NCBI RefSeq assembly: GCF_001373415.1
Contig: NZ_CDSE01000015.1
Span: 1-45,471 of the forward strand
Origin: Paenibacillus dakarensis
GTDB lineage: Bacteria; Bacillota; Bacilli; Paenibacillales; Paenibacillaceae
Direction of reading: 5' to 3'
Length of the DNA stretch: 45,471 bases
Shown here: piece after piece, positions 33,545 through 42,130 of the stretch
How positions within the stretch are numbered: position 1 is the first letter of the stretch
Layout: each line of letters begins with the position of its first letter
The notes under the pieces: model-generated
Seen by the model: only the letters and a program-made list of their open reading frames with translations
Databases searched by the model: none
Told to the model about the DNA's origin: nothing
Translations under genes and position numbers: made by a program

Positions 33545-35839
33545 TTACATTTCGTCTTGTACTTTCTCGGCAGAAGGCAGCAGAATGGTCACCGTAGTGC
33601 CCTTGCCCTCTTCACTTTCTATCTCAAGGACACCCTGGTGCCCTTGTATAATACGTTGGCTGACCATTAAACCCAGCCCCGTGCCATCCTCTTTATTAGT
33701 AATAAACGGTTCACCGACATGCGGCAATAATTCCTCAGGAATTCCTTTACCTTTGTCCGTAATACTCACGGCAATCTGGTCTGAATTCGGTTTGCTGAAC
33801 TCAATCGTAACATATCCCCCATCCGGCATCGCTTCCAATGCATTTTTAAGCACATTGATAAACACCTGCTTCAACTGGTTCTCTTCACAATGGACGAACA
33901 AGGGGGCATCCGCGTTCCGTAATCGGAGCTGAATACCATATAAATGGGCCTGACTATCCAATAAGGAGATCACATCATTCATAATAATCCGTAAATCCTT
34001 ATATTGAAAGCGCACAGCCTGCGGTTTTGCCAGGATAAGAAATTCACTGACAATCAGATTTATTCGATCAAGCTCAGATAACATAAGATCGATATGAGAC
34101 GGGTTCACCTTTTGAGTCTGCTGCTGAAATTGTAAAAATCCTCGAAGCGTCGTAAGCGGATTGCGAATTTCATGGGCTACACCCGCAGCCAACTGACCCA
34201 CTGTGGTCAATTTCTCCGACCGCCTCAGCAATTCTTCCATCCGGTTTCGTTCGGTTACGTCTCGTGACACACTGACAATGGACGTGATATTTCCCGCTTC
34301 ATCCAAAATCGGAGAAGTGCTGATGCTAACCTCGATCATTGTTCCATCCTTACGTTTCCGAACCGTTTCAATAGATGTAAGCCGTTCTCCCGCTTGCAGT
34401 CGTTTTCTTCTTTCAGCCTCTTCCTTCTGAACCTCTGGTGGAATCATTTCAGGCTTTCTGCCAAGCACCTCATGACCTTTCCATCCGTATAACTGCTCAA
34501 ATGCCTTGTTTACACTCGTGATGTTACCATCCGTATCCGTTGTATGAATAGCATCTGCTGTCTGATTAATAACAGATTCCAGGTACTCTTTGACAGACTT
34601 ATTTTCATCGACCATTTGTTTCAACTGGCTGGTGTAATGCCCCAGATTTCGAGTCATCGCATTAATCCTACCAGACAATTGGCCCAATTCATCCCGGCTC
34701 GTTACTTCAAGACGCGGTTCAAAATTACCGTCAGCTACATTGTTTACCGTCCGCAGTATCGCTTGAATCGGTTTTGTGAAGTACCCTGCTACCATATAAC
34801 TCCCAAAAATAACGATTTCGAGCAGCACAAGCGAAATCGCTACCAGGCTGGTTGTCTGCTCCCGCATGACGGAAGAAACAGCTTCATAATCCATCACTAC
34901 GCTAATAACATACGGATTTTTGCCCTCAATCTCAATCGGTATGAAGCTCTTCATAACTTTCTTGCCATTTACGGTTCTTACAAAAACTACATTTTCCCCA
35001 GTGGAAATCGAATGCGCAACGGCCTTCTGATCTTCCTTCAAGCTGCCGTATAAGTAGGTTCCGAATTTTATCGGACGATTACGAAGCTTATAATTGAATT
35101 GATCTGTTCCGTCCTTCTCCATATAAATGTTGCCGAATGTGACAGGATTAATGCCCGTAATCTCCAGAATTCGGGGATTTGATTCAATGGTCTTCTGGGC
35201 AACAACATCGGGGCTCGTTATTTTGACAAAATCCTTAATGTTTGAACTGCGAATATAGGGATCGATAATATAATTTCGTTTACCGTCATAATAGTAGCCC
35301 CATTTATCAATATACTCCGGCCTGGAGGTGGAAAACTCGAATGGACCGGACCAGAAGTGCTTCTCCTTATTCCCCTGTTGAATGGAGCGGACCTCATTAT
35401 ACTTAAACAGCTCCTGAAATGCGGTGTACCAATACCCCCAAGAACTTGTAGATAATCCGATCTCCTCTGCTTCACTAGAACGGGCAACGACGATGTCATT
35501 TTTCGTCTGAACGAGCAGAGAAATATGGTCAACTCCAAGCTCTTCACTTAGCTTCACAAGCTGTTCATTCGTAATATTGTTGTAGTCTTTATCCAGTCTT
35601 TTTGCAGCATTGATCGCAGTAACACGCAGCATGTCACTGAATACTCCATCCACATATCTGGTACTGTATTCCGTCTGCTCAACAGTAATCGCAATCTGTG
35701 TCGCTGCCATAACCATCTTGGTTTCACTGTCCTGCCTAAGATTCTCTTGTGTCGTATAGAAGTTAAGTGTAATGTTCAGCAGTAAAATTAATAGTACAGA
35801 GATAAACATAATTAAAGATAATTTAATTTTGATGGACAA
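33545..35839 (-). CDS. Membrane PAS sensor histidine kinase
   Basis: The 764-residue protein has membrane helix 1 (about 7-27), a large extracytoplasmic sensor region (about 30-325, dCache-like in size), helix 2 (about 329-352), a HAMP linker (about 355-410), a PAS domain with PAC (about 418-530), HisKA with H556 in VAHEIRNPLTTLRGF and HATPase_c with GTGLGLMVSQRI. There is no cognate response regulator gene beside it. This orphan layout and the HEIRNPLT type resemble sporulation kinases (KinB-E) that feed Spo0F; that is inference. Start TTG 35839, AGGTG about 9 nt upstream. Confidence 0.92.
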   Translation of the reverse strand: MSIKIKLSLIMFISVLLILLLNITLNFYTTQENLRQDSETKMVMAATQIAITVEQTEYSTRYVDGVFSDMLRVTAINAAKRLDKDYNNITNEQLVKLSEELGVDHISLLVQTKNDIVVARSSEAEEIGLSTSSWGYWYTAFQELFKYNEVRSIQQGNKEKHFWSGPFEFSTSRPEYIDKWGYYYDGKRNYIIDPYIRSSNIKDFVKITSPDVVAQKTIESNPRILEITGINPVTFGNIYMEKDGTDQFNYKLRNRPIKFGTYLYGSLKEDQKAVAHSISTGENVVFVRTVNGKKVMKSFIPIEIEGKNPYVISVVMDYEAVSSVMREQTTSLVAISLVLLEIVIFGSYMVAGYFTKPIQAILRTVNNVADGNFEPRLEVTSRDELGQLSGRINAMTRNLGHYTSQLKQMVDENKSVKEYLESVINQTADAIHTTDTDGNITSVNKAFEQLYGWKGHEVLGRKPEMIPPEVQKEEAERRKRLQAGERLTSIETVRKRKDGTMIEVSISTSPILDEAGNITSIVSVSRDVTERNRMEELLRRSEKLTTVGQLAAGVAHEIRNPLTTLRGFLQFQQQTQKVNPSHIDLMLSELDRINLIVSEFLILAKPQAVRFQYKDLRIIMNDVISLLDSQAHLYGIQLRLRNADAPLFVHCEENQLKQVFINVLKNALEAMPDGGYVTIEFSKPNSDQIAVSITDKGKGIPEELLPHVGEPFITNKEDGTGLGLMVSQRIIQGHQGVLEIESEEGKGTTVTILLPSAEKVQDEM

Positions 35840-35943
35840 AGATATCTACACCTCTCGACACTTTCAGCAATAAATTGGTATAGCCTGTCATGTTTATGAT
35901 AACGTGCCACAGATCAATTGAAAAGAAATTTCGCTTATTTGCT

Positions 35944-35959
35944 TCCTGTATATACAGGA
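35944..35959. promoter_or_regulatory. Perfect 16-bp palindrome, possible operator
   Basis: TCCTGTATATACAGGA reads the same on both strands, about 105 bp before the kinase start. The CTGT/ACAG half-sites have only four bases between them, so it is not a standard E. coli or Bacillus LexA box. The binding protein is unknown. Confidence 0.5.
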
Positions 35960-36067
35960 GTACAAGCCCATTCATTGATATTGGATCATTATTTCTCTAA
36001 AATAAAGAAAAAGTAGTTCGTTTCTCACACAAATGTCCACAGCTTGCTAACAAATACACATGTTTTC

Positions 36068-36114
36068 TGTGGATTATGTGCATAAGTCTGTGTATAACCT
36101 CTATTTTATCCACA
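36068..36114. promoter_or_regulatory. Cluster of four DnaA boxes
   Basis: One perfect TTATCCACA at 36106-36114 (plus). On the minus strand there are TAATCCACA (36068-36076), TTATGCACA (36077-36085) and TTATACACA (36089-36097), each one mismatch from consensus. Two further partial GTCCACA sites flank them. This fits a DnaA-box cluster as seen near Bacillus oriC (established for Bacillus). Confidence 0.75.
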
Positions 36115-36131
36115 AAACAGTCCACATCATG

Positions 36132-36160
36132 TTAACATTCGAATGGATGTTCGTTGTATA
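36132..36160 (+). promoter_or_regulatory. Probable tadA promoter
   Basis: TTAACA (36132-36137), 17 bp and TGTATA (36155-36160), right after the DnaA boxes, with a start near 36167 and the ribosome binding site at 36184. Confidence 0.45.
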
Positions 36161-36198
36161 ACCGCTACTTTAGTCCCAGAATGAGAGGAGATCATCAG

Positions 36199-36690
36199 TT
36201 GAATTCAGATATTAACGATCCGCATCCTGTGGATAAATATAATCATGAGTTTTGGATGCGGGAAGCGATTGCCGAAGCAAGAAAGGCTGAAGAAATCGGA
36301 GAAGTTCCTATTGGAGCTGTTATCGTCTATGAGGATGAAATCATTGGGCGCGGCTACAATCTGAGAGAAACAACCTTTGATGCGACTGCACATGCCGAAA
36401 TGGTTGCCATCCGAGAGGCAAGTCGTCACCTTGGTGCATGGCGACTGCTCAATTGCCGGTTGTATGTAACGTTAGAGCCTTGTCCGATGTGCGCTGGTGC
36501 CATTGTTCAATCAAGAGTACCTCAGCTTATTTACGGCACCATAGATCCCAAGGCCGGATGTGCTGGTACGTTAATGAATCTGCTTCAGGAGTCACGTTTT
36601 AACCATCGGACAGACGTCGTAGAGGGAATCCTTCAAGAAGAATGTGCATCTCTGCTGACCCAATTCTTTCGTCGTTTACGGGGAAAATAA
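36199..36690 (+). CDS. tadA: tRNA-specific adenosine deaminase
   Basis: Converts the wobble adenosine of tRNA-Arg(ACG) to inosine. The 163-residue protein has the zinc-binding HAE at 65-67 (TAHAEMVAIREA) with the proton-shuttling Glu, and PCPMC with C95 and C98 (LEPCPMCAGAIVQSR). The start chosen is TTG 36199, 8 nt after AGAGGAG; the ATG at 36181 lies in that same ribosome binding site and gives a longer N-terminus. In B. subtilis tadA is followed by scr and dnaX; here a lipoprotein gene on the other strand follows and no SRP RNA is seen. The DnaA cluster lies directly upstream. Confidence 0.95.
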   Translation: MNSDINDPHPVDKYNHEFWMREAIAEARKAEEIGEVPIGAVIVYEDEIIGRGYNLRETTFDATAHAEMVAIREASRHLGAWRLLNCRLYVTLEPCPMCAGAIVQSRVPQLIYGTIDPKAGCAGTLMNLLQESRFNHRTDVVEGILQEECASLLTQFFRRLRGK

Positions 36691-36747
36691 CATTGCCGGC
36701 TGCCGCCAGCCTACAATCATAAAATTGTATCTATTATAGGAATTAAA

Positions 36748-36772
36748 AAACCCAGCCAAATCGGCTGGGTTT
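36748..36772. terminator. Terminator between tadA and the lipoprotein gene
   Basis: A perfect 10-bp stem AAACCCAGCC/GGCTGGGTTT with a 5-nt loop. The minus strand continues with more T, so it mainly ends the lipoprotein transcript. Confidence 0.88.
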
Positions 36773-36790
36773 CTAACTATGATCTAATGA

Positions 36791-37864
36791 TTAGTACATT
36801 CCCATCTCACTCATGGACTCTTCGAACTCTTCCATTGTGATCAAGTCCGTATCTTTAGGAATTCCAATCTTAAATGTTTGCTTCTCATTGATTTTGCTGT
36901 ACTGTGTGCTTCCTTTAACAGCAAGCTTCATATTATCTTGAGTTTCAGGATCGTTGAAGTCAATGTTCATTACGACATCCTGGTAAACCGGGAAGTCCTT
37001 CTTATCAATAGCTGTGTTAATGTTCAACGTATTGATCTTCAGGTATTTCTGCATTTCTTCAAGATCTTGTTTGAATTCGCCTTGATCTACAGAAGTCATT
37101 TCTGCTTTAGCTTCTTCAACTTCTTCCTTCGACAAGTTCAGCATCTCGCGGTACTCATCTTTAGCAACAATATCCATGATTTTTGGAGCTGCCTTATTCA
37201 CCAGAACTTCCAGTGCTTCTTTCAGAGTATCATTAGTAATATAGAATTGAACCACTTGCTTCGCATCTACACCTTCAGGAAGCTTAGCATCCTTGGTTTC
37301 GATTTGCTTGAAATATTTCGCTTGATCATACTCAGAAAGGAGCGCGTCCATTACTTCTGCACCGAACTTCTGAGATTTCTCAGTATCAAATGCACTCGGG
37401 TTGAATTCCTCACCAGCTTCTTCAGCCAGTTCTTTCATATCCATATACAGATACTTACCTACAACATCTTCAGGCAAAGGCAGCATTGGGATGTTTGGAA
37501 TTTTAACATACAGCTTCTCTTTAGTCATGACCATATCAATATTGAAGGTCATAGCCATATCGCCCTTCAGATTAATGCCCATTTGAATTTCAGTCTGCTG
37601 TGGTTCAGCCTGGTGAATACCTGTCATTGTAAGCTCGGCATTCTTCAGCATTGTAGCCACTTGTTCTGCAGAAGGGTCACCTTCCGTGATCTTAAGGTCT
37701 TCAATAGCTATACTGCTCTTCATCTCGTAAGATGTCATTTGCATAGCATTCTTGGCTGCAGCGCTCATAGCCTCTTTAGGTTCTTGCTTCTTTGCGCAGC
37801 CAGATAATACAACTGTCAGTACCAACATAAGTGACAGCATGATAGCTGCAAACTTCTTGTTCAT
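36791..37864 (-). CDS. Putative lipoprotein of unknown function
   Basis: The 357-residue protein has a lipoprotein signal peptide with lipobox VLSGC (Cys23 would be lipidated) and a large extracytoplasmic domain. That domain is rich in Glu, Met and Lys, with repeated beta-strand and amphipathic helix segments (MSSSIAIEDLKI-like, LYVKIPNIPMLPLP, KYLYMDMKELAEEAG, in pieces). It resembles the LppX/LprAFG-like or DUF6612-type single-domain lipoproteins of Firmicutes in layout, but no motif proves it. AGAGAGATTA lies before the ATG. Stand-alone gene with a terminator. It probably acts at the outer face of the membrane. Confidence 0.8.
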   Translation of the reverse strand: MNKKFAAIMLSLMLVLTVVLSGCAKKQEPKEAMSAAAKNAMQMTSYEMKSSIAIEDLKITEGDPSAEQVATMLKNAELTMTGIHQAEPQQTEIQMGINLKGDMAMTFNIDMVMTKEKLYVKIPNIPMLPLPEDVVGKYLYMDMKELAEEAGEEFNPSAFDTEKSQKFGAEVMDALLSEYDQAKYFKQIETKDAKLPEGVDAKQVVQFYITNDTLKEALEVLVNKAAPKIMDIVAKDEYREMLNLSKEEVEEAKAEMTSVDQGEFKQDLEEMQKYLKINTLNINTAIDKKDFPVYQDVVMNIDFNDPETQDNMKLAVKGSTQYSKINEKQTFKIGIPKDTDLITMEEFEESMSEMGMY

Positions 37865-38095
37865 TAATCTCTCTCTCCCCTCATACGCATAAAAAATAAA
37901 ATGCCTTTCTAATAATAAACCATTTTCTCCAAATGAGGAATACTTTAAAGGAATATTTTTTACTTTATTTCTTTATTCTTCCTTTCATCCCACTCAACAT
38001 GTAATAACTTCTATTTCCAATATCCACCTATTCTTGGACGCGGGCCCTAGCGTCTATTCTCTGTATTACGTGATAAACCCGGATAAAGTTTCATT

Positions 38096-38152
38096 ATTTT
38101 TACATTTATTTTTACATTTATTTTTACATTTATTTTTACATTTGTTTTACAT
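38096..38152. repeat. 12-bp tandem repeat, four perfect copies and a fifth degenerate copy
   Basis: The unit ATTTTTACATTT occurs exactly four times in a row (38096-38143) and then as a shortened GTTTTACAT. The minus-strand reading is AAATGTAAAAAT. Copy number could vary between strains. Confidence 0.9.
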
Positions 38153-38170
38153 AGCATCTTGCACCTCAAC

Positions 38171-38197
38171 AAAAAGACTCCCCAACCTATGGCTGGG
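38171..38197 (-). terminator. Terminator of the SspP-like gene
   Basis: On the minus strand CCCAGCC-ATA-GGTTGGG (one G-U) is followed by GAGTCTTTTTG, about 43 bp after the small gene's stop. Confidence 0.68.
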
Positions 38198-38239
38198 AAG
38201 CCTCGACACTCAGACAGAACCTGTTTACGAATTAGACCG

Positions 38240-38392
38240 CTAACCTTCGGGATTATAATTTCCCGACTGCTTGTGTATCTTAGCACGGTGAGAGCCTGTC
38301 ATGGGCTCTTGCATTCCGCCGCCTCCATTATCTTTCCGTCTTCTTTGCGGTTCTTGAGCTTCTGGAACTGGAATTGATTTGGGTTTACTCAT
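38240..38392 (-). CDS. sspP: Small acid-soluble spore protein P-like, 50 residues
   Basis: A short frame with GGAGGGGTG 6 nt before ATG, ending in TAG at 38240. The protein begins MSKPKSIPVPEAQEP, has RRRKDNGGGGM, then QEPMTGSHRAKIHKQ and ends GNYNPEG. The sequence PxPEPxSGSKxVKxRNH-type core of SspP family spore proteins is echoed in EPMTGSHRAKIHKQ, and the size and high Lys/Arg/Gln/Gly content fit. Followed by its own terminator. The family call is tentative; a real gene is well supported by the ribosome binding site and terminator. No obvious sigma-G promoter was found. Confidence 0.55.
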   Translation of the reverse strand: MSKPKSIPVPEAQEPQRRRKDNGGGGMQEPMTGSHRAKIHKQSGNYNPEG

Positions 38393-38472
38393 GACTTTCA
38401 CCCCTCCAATCATCACCACTTGGTCCTTGTCCGTTCTTCAAGAGGCTGCACATGCCAGTTAACGCTGGGGAA

Positions 38473-38814
38473 CTAAGGATGGGTAATTTGCTGAAGTGCT
38501 TGAGCACATTCATGAATATGGCGAGTATAGTCTCCGGCCATCCCTTGAATATTCTCATTGCGCTCATCAATAACCACACCAGCCCGTTCTACATCCACCA
38601 GCTTTACCTCCACTTCCCTTGAATCCACATAACGACATTCAAAGTCGAATGAGTAATCCTGTCTTCCTGCCGCATCAATGTGAATTCGAACAGCATGAGG
38701 GTTAGCCATATCGGCTGCAACTTCTGCATGGTCGCCAGGCTTCAAAACCGTAGGAAGCCGTTCCTGCCAGGCATTAACTAATGTCGTCTGGTCAATATTA
38801 AGCTCTGAGTTCAT
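38473..38814 (-). CDS. Conserved-looking hypothetical protein
   Basis: A cytoplasmic protein of 113 residues, acidic, with alternating hydrophobic strands (HAVRIHIDAAGR, YSFDFECRYVDSREVEVKLVDVERAGVVIDER in pieces) and a C-terminal helix ending HECAQALQQITHP. AGGGGAGGTG stands 9 nt before ATG 38814. No signal peptide, membrane helix or known motif. It lies between tRNA-Ser and the SspP-like gene and may share a transcript with the latter (80-bp gap). Function unknown. Confidence 0.75.
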   Translation of the reverse strand: MNSELNIDQTTLVNAWQERLPTVLKPGDHAEVAADMANPHAVRIHIDAAGRQDYSFDFECRYVDSREVEVKLVDVERAGVVIDERNENIQGMAGDYTRHIHECAQALQQITHP

Positions 38815-38896
38815 AGATCACACCTCCCCTTGTCTTTAAATTGCGGAGATGTGTTTCTTTTTATACTTCAGCTTTTTTGAAAAATGTACAACAAAA

Positions 38897-38926
38897 AAAC
38901 CGCCTTCCTTATTCGGAAAACGGTTT
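38897..38926 (-). terminator. Terminator of tRNA-Ser
   Basis: On the minus strand a 12-bp stem AAACCG...CGGTTT (two G-U pairs) with a 6-nt loop, followed by a T-run, 14 bp after the tRNA. Confidence 0.9.
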
Positions 38927-38939
38927 GTGTGCTTATGTA

Positions 38940-39028
38940 TGGCGGAGAGGATGGGATTCGAACCCATGTGGAGTTGCCCCCTAACGGTTTTCAAGACCGC
39001 CCCGTTATGACCGCTTCGGTACCTCTCC
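38940..39028 (-). tRNA. tRNA-Ser (anticodon UGA) with encoded CCA
   Basis: Minus-strand transcript begins GGAGAGGT and its 3' strand reads CCTCTCC, giving the acceptor stem, then discriminator G and encoded CCA at 38942-38940. The anticodon loop CTTGAAA gives UGA. The T-loop GTTCGAATC and the long variable arm (about GTTAGGGGGCAAC) are visible, typical of serine tRNAs. It lies 65 bp downstream of serS, as in B. subtilis. Confidence 0.97.
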
Positions 39029-39030
39029 AA

Positions 39031-39074
39031 GTGTGGTACAACAACAATCACAAGCAAGAATTATTGTACCACAC
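39031..39074. repeat. Perfect 11-bp inverted repeat between serS and tRNA-Ser
   Basis: GTGTGGTACAA (39031-39041) and TTGTACCACAC (39064-39074) are exact complements around a 22-nt spacer. No T-run follows. It ends 2 bp before the tRNA 5' end on the minus strand and could be a processing stem (inference). Confidence 0.85.
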
Positions 39075-39093
39075 AACAGATCCTGTTAGCAAG

Positions 39094-40425
<1,332 letters not shown>

Positions 40426-40436
40426 TCATTCTTTAT

Positions 40437-40465
40437 ATTCTAGTGAAAAACTTAGAAAAAAACAA
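40437..40465 (-). promoter_or_regulatory. serS promoter overlapping the pdxST terminator tail
   Basis: TTGTTT (40460-40465), a 17-bp spacer and TAGAAT (40437-40442). The -35 lies in the T-tract of the terminator just upstream. Confidence 0.6.
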
Positions 40466-40466
40466 A

Positions 40467-40490
40467 CTTGACCCTTAAAAAAGAGTCAAG
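40467..40490 (-). terminator. Terminator of pdxS-pdxT
   Basis: On the minus strand CTTGACTC/GGGTCAAG (with inner A/T pairs across a T-rich loop) is followed by TTTGTTTTTTT, about 20 bp past the pdxT stop. Confidence 0.88.
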
Positions 40491-40508
40491 ATTATTTCCA
40501 TGCTGATT

Positions 40509-41093
40509 TTACAGCTTGGCTAATGTACTTTCCTTTACCATCTCAATGAAGTATTGATGAAGCTGACAGTCATCCGTCAATTCGGGATGATACGATGCCG
40601 CAAGGAGACGTCCCTGCCTTGCCGTTACAATTTCTTCATTATATGTTGATAAAACCTCCACATCAGCACCCACCTCCACAATCAGTGGAGCGCGGATGAA
40701 GACGGCACGGATCGGCTCTTCGATTCCTTTTACATCGAGAGTGGTCTCAAAGCTCTCACGCTGACGCCCAAAGGCATTACGTGCAACTTTCATATTCATC
40801 AGTCCCAGATGAGCTTCTTCCCCACTGTCTATTTCTTTGGCCAGCACAATGAGGCCCGCACATGTACCAAATAGAGGTTTACCACACGCTGAGAACGCAC
40901 GAATAGCATCAATAAAGCCATACTTGCGCATGAGCTTGCCGATCGTTGTGCTCTCACCGCCTGGAATGATCAATCCATCGATCGTTTCCAGCTGTTCAAC
41001 GCGTTTGATTGAAACGCCTTCCGCACCTGCCGCATTGATGCTGCGGATGTGTTCAGCAACCGCACCTTGGAGTGCAAGTACTCCGATTCTCAT
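40509..41093 (-). CDS. pdxT: Pyridoxal 5'-phosphate synthase glutaminase subunit
   Basis: Releases ammonia from glutamine and delivers it to PdxS. The 194-residue class I amidotransferase has the nucleophile C78 in FGTCAGLIVLA, the H169-E171 pair in SYHPEL and the oxyanion loop PGGESTT at 44-50. It lies 15 bp after pdxS in one operon, and ends at the intrinsic terminator. AGAAGGA stands about 6 nt before ATG. Confidence 0.97.
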   Translation of the reverse strand: MRIGVLALQGAVAEHIRSINAAGAEGVSIKRVEQLETIDGLIIPGGESTTIGKLMRKYGFIDAIRAFSACGKPLFGTCAGLIVLAKEIDSGEEAHLGLMNMKVARNAFGRQRESFETTLDVKGIEEPIRAVFIRAPLIVEVGADVEVLSTYNEEIVTARQGRLLAASYHPELTDDCQLHQYFIEMVKESTLAKL

Positions 41094-41108
41094 GCCGATC
41101 CTTCTCTC

Positions 41109-41990
41109 TTACCAGCCGCGATCCGACATACGCTCGGATGGAGACAGCTTGGAAATTTCAATGCCTTTCATCGGTGTACCCAGGTTCTTGGATACTTCAG
41201 CAATCAATTTATAGTCATCATAATGAGTGGTGGCTTCCACAATGGCACGTGCAAACTTCTCAGGGTTATCCGATTTAAAAATACCGGAACCCACGAATAC
41301 GCCATCTGCACCTAAATGCATCATCAAGGCTGCATCTGCAGGTGTAGCAACTCCTCCTGCCGCGAAGTTAACGACAGGAAGCTTCCCGTCTTCTTGTACA
41401 CCTTTCAGGAGTTCATAGGATACGCCCAGATTCTTTGCCTCAGCGAACAGCTCATCTTTAGACATGCTCTGTACTTTACGAATCTGACTGTTGATGAAAC
41501 GCATATGACGCACTGCTTCAACGATATTTCCAGTTCCCGGCTCGCCCTTCGTACGAATCATAGAGGCACCTTCACCAATACGACGGAGCGCCTCCCCCAG
41601 ATCTTTAGCGCCGCAAACGAATGGTACGGTGAAATTCCATTTATCGATGTGGAATACTTCATCAGCTGGTGTGAGAACCTCACTCTCATCCAAGTAGTCT
41701 ACACCAAGCGATTCTAAAACTTTAGCTTCCACAAAATGACCAATACGTGCTTTTGCCATAACCGGAATAGAAACGACCTTCATGACTTCTTCCACAATCG
41801 TTGGATCTGCCATGCGGGCAACTCCGCCAGCTGCGCGAATATCTGAAGGAACCCGTTCAAGTGCCATAACTGCTGTAGCGCCAGCCGCCTCAGCAATTTT
41901 CGCTTGTTCCGCATTCATGACGTCCATGATGACGCCGCCCTTTTGCATTTCCGCCATACCTCTTTTTACAGTAGCTGTTCCCGTTTCCAT
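41109..41990 (-). CDS. pdxS: Pyridoxal 5'-phosphate synthase lyase subunit
   Basis: Condenses ribose 5-phosphate, glyceraldehyde 3-phosphate and ammonia into PLP; works as a dodecamer with PdxT. The 293-residue TIM barrel shows [20 protein letters not shown] at the start, the Schiff-base Lys regions [11 protein letters not shown] and [14 protein letters not shown] and the phosphate loop [18 protein letters not shown] precedes the ATG. Promoter at 42064-42092. The order dacA-pdxS-pdxT-serS matches B. subtilis. Confidence 0.98.
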   Translation of the reverse strand: METGTATVKRGMAEMQKGGVIMDVMNAEQAKIAEAAGATAVMALERVPSDIRAAGGVARMADPTIVEEVMKVVSIPVMAKARIGHFVEAKVLESLGVDYLDESEVLTPADEVFHIDKWNFTVPFVCGAKDLGEALRRIGEGASMIRTKGEPGTGNIVEAVRHMRFINSQIRKVQSMSKDELFAEAKNLGVSYELLKGVQEDGKLPVVNFAAGGVATPADAALMMHLGADGVFVGSGIFKSDNPEKFARAIVEATTHYDDYKLIAEVSKNLGTPMKGIEISKLSPSERMSDRGW

Positions 41991-42063
41991 GTCCCCTAGC
42001 CTCCCGAATTAGTTGCATAGTTTATTTGTTGGTTAAAAAACCTGCGATTCAATCTAACTTGTA

Positions 42064-42092
42064 ATTCTAAACTACGGGGATCAAATAGACAA
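42064..42092 (-). promoter_or_regulatory. pdxS-pdxT promoter
   Basis: TTGTCT (42087-42092), a 17-bp spacer and TAGAAT (42064-42069) on the minus strand, about 75 nt before pdxS. Confidence 0.68.
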
Positions 42093-42130
42093 CCCATTTA
42101 CTCGGAATTTAAAAATGTCTTTATAAGGTA

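Larger units (their letters stand above)
35840..36198. other. Kinase-tadA divergent region with palindrome and DnaA boxes
   Basis: A 359-bp region without a gene. It holds a perfect 16-bp palindrome near the kinase (35944-35959), a four-box DnaA cluster (36068-36114) and a probable tadA promoter (36132-36160). All are listed separately. Confidence 0.6.
37865..38239. other. AT-rich intergenic region with tandem repeat
   Basis: A 375-bp gap upstream of the lipoprotein gene and downstream of the SspP-like gene. It holds the 12-bp tandem repeat at 38096-38152 and the terminator at 38171-38197. A frame of 79 codons crossing the repeat (KINVKINVKINVK) is a by-product of it and is not counted. Confidence 0.5.

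Noticed and set aside
35944..35959. LexA (SOS) box
   Set aside because: CTGT/ACAG halves are separated by 4 bp, unlike the E. coli 8-bp spacing, and the Bacillus box CGAAC-N4-GTTCG is not matched.
36691..36747. SRP RNA (scr) gene after tadA, as in B. subtilis
   Set aside because: The interval is only 57 bp and lacks the conserved GGAA/GNRA stem.
38096..38152. Tandem repeat as a CRISPR array
   Set aside because: Units are 12 bp and contiguous, with no spacers and no cas genes.
38047..38286. Minus-strand frame with repeated KINVKINVK
   Set aside because: Produced by the 12-bp tandem repeat; it overlaps the SspP-like gene terminator and lacks a ribosome binding site.
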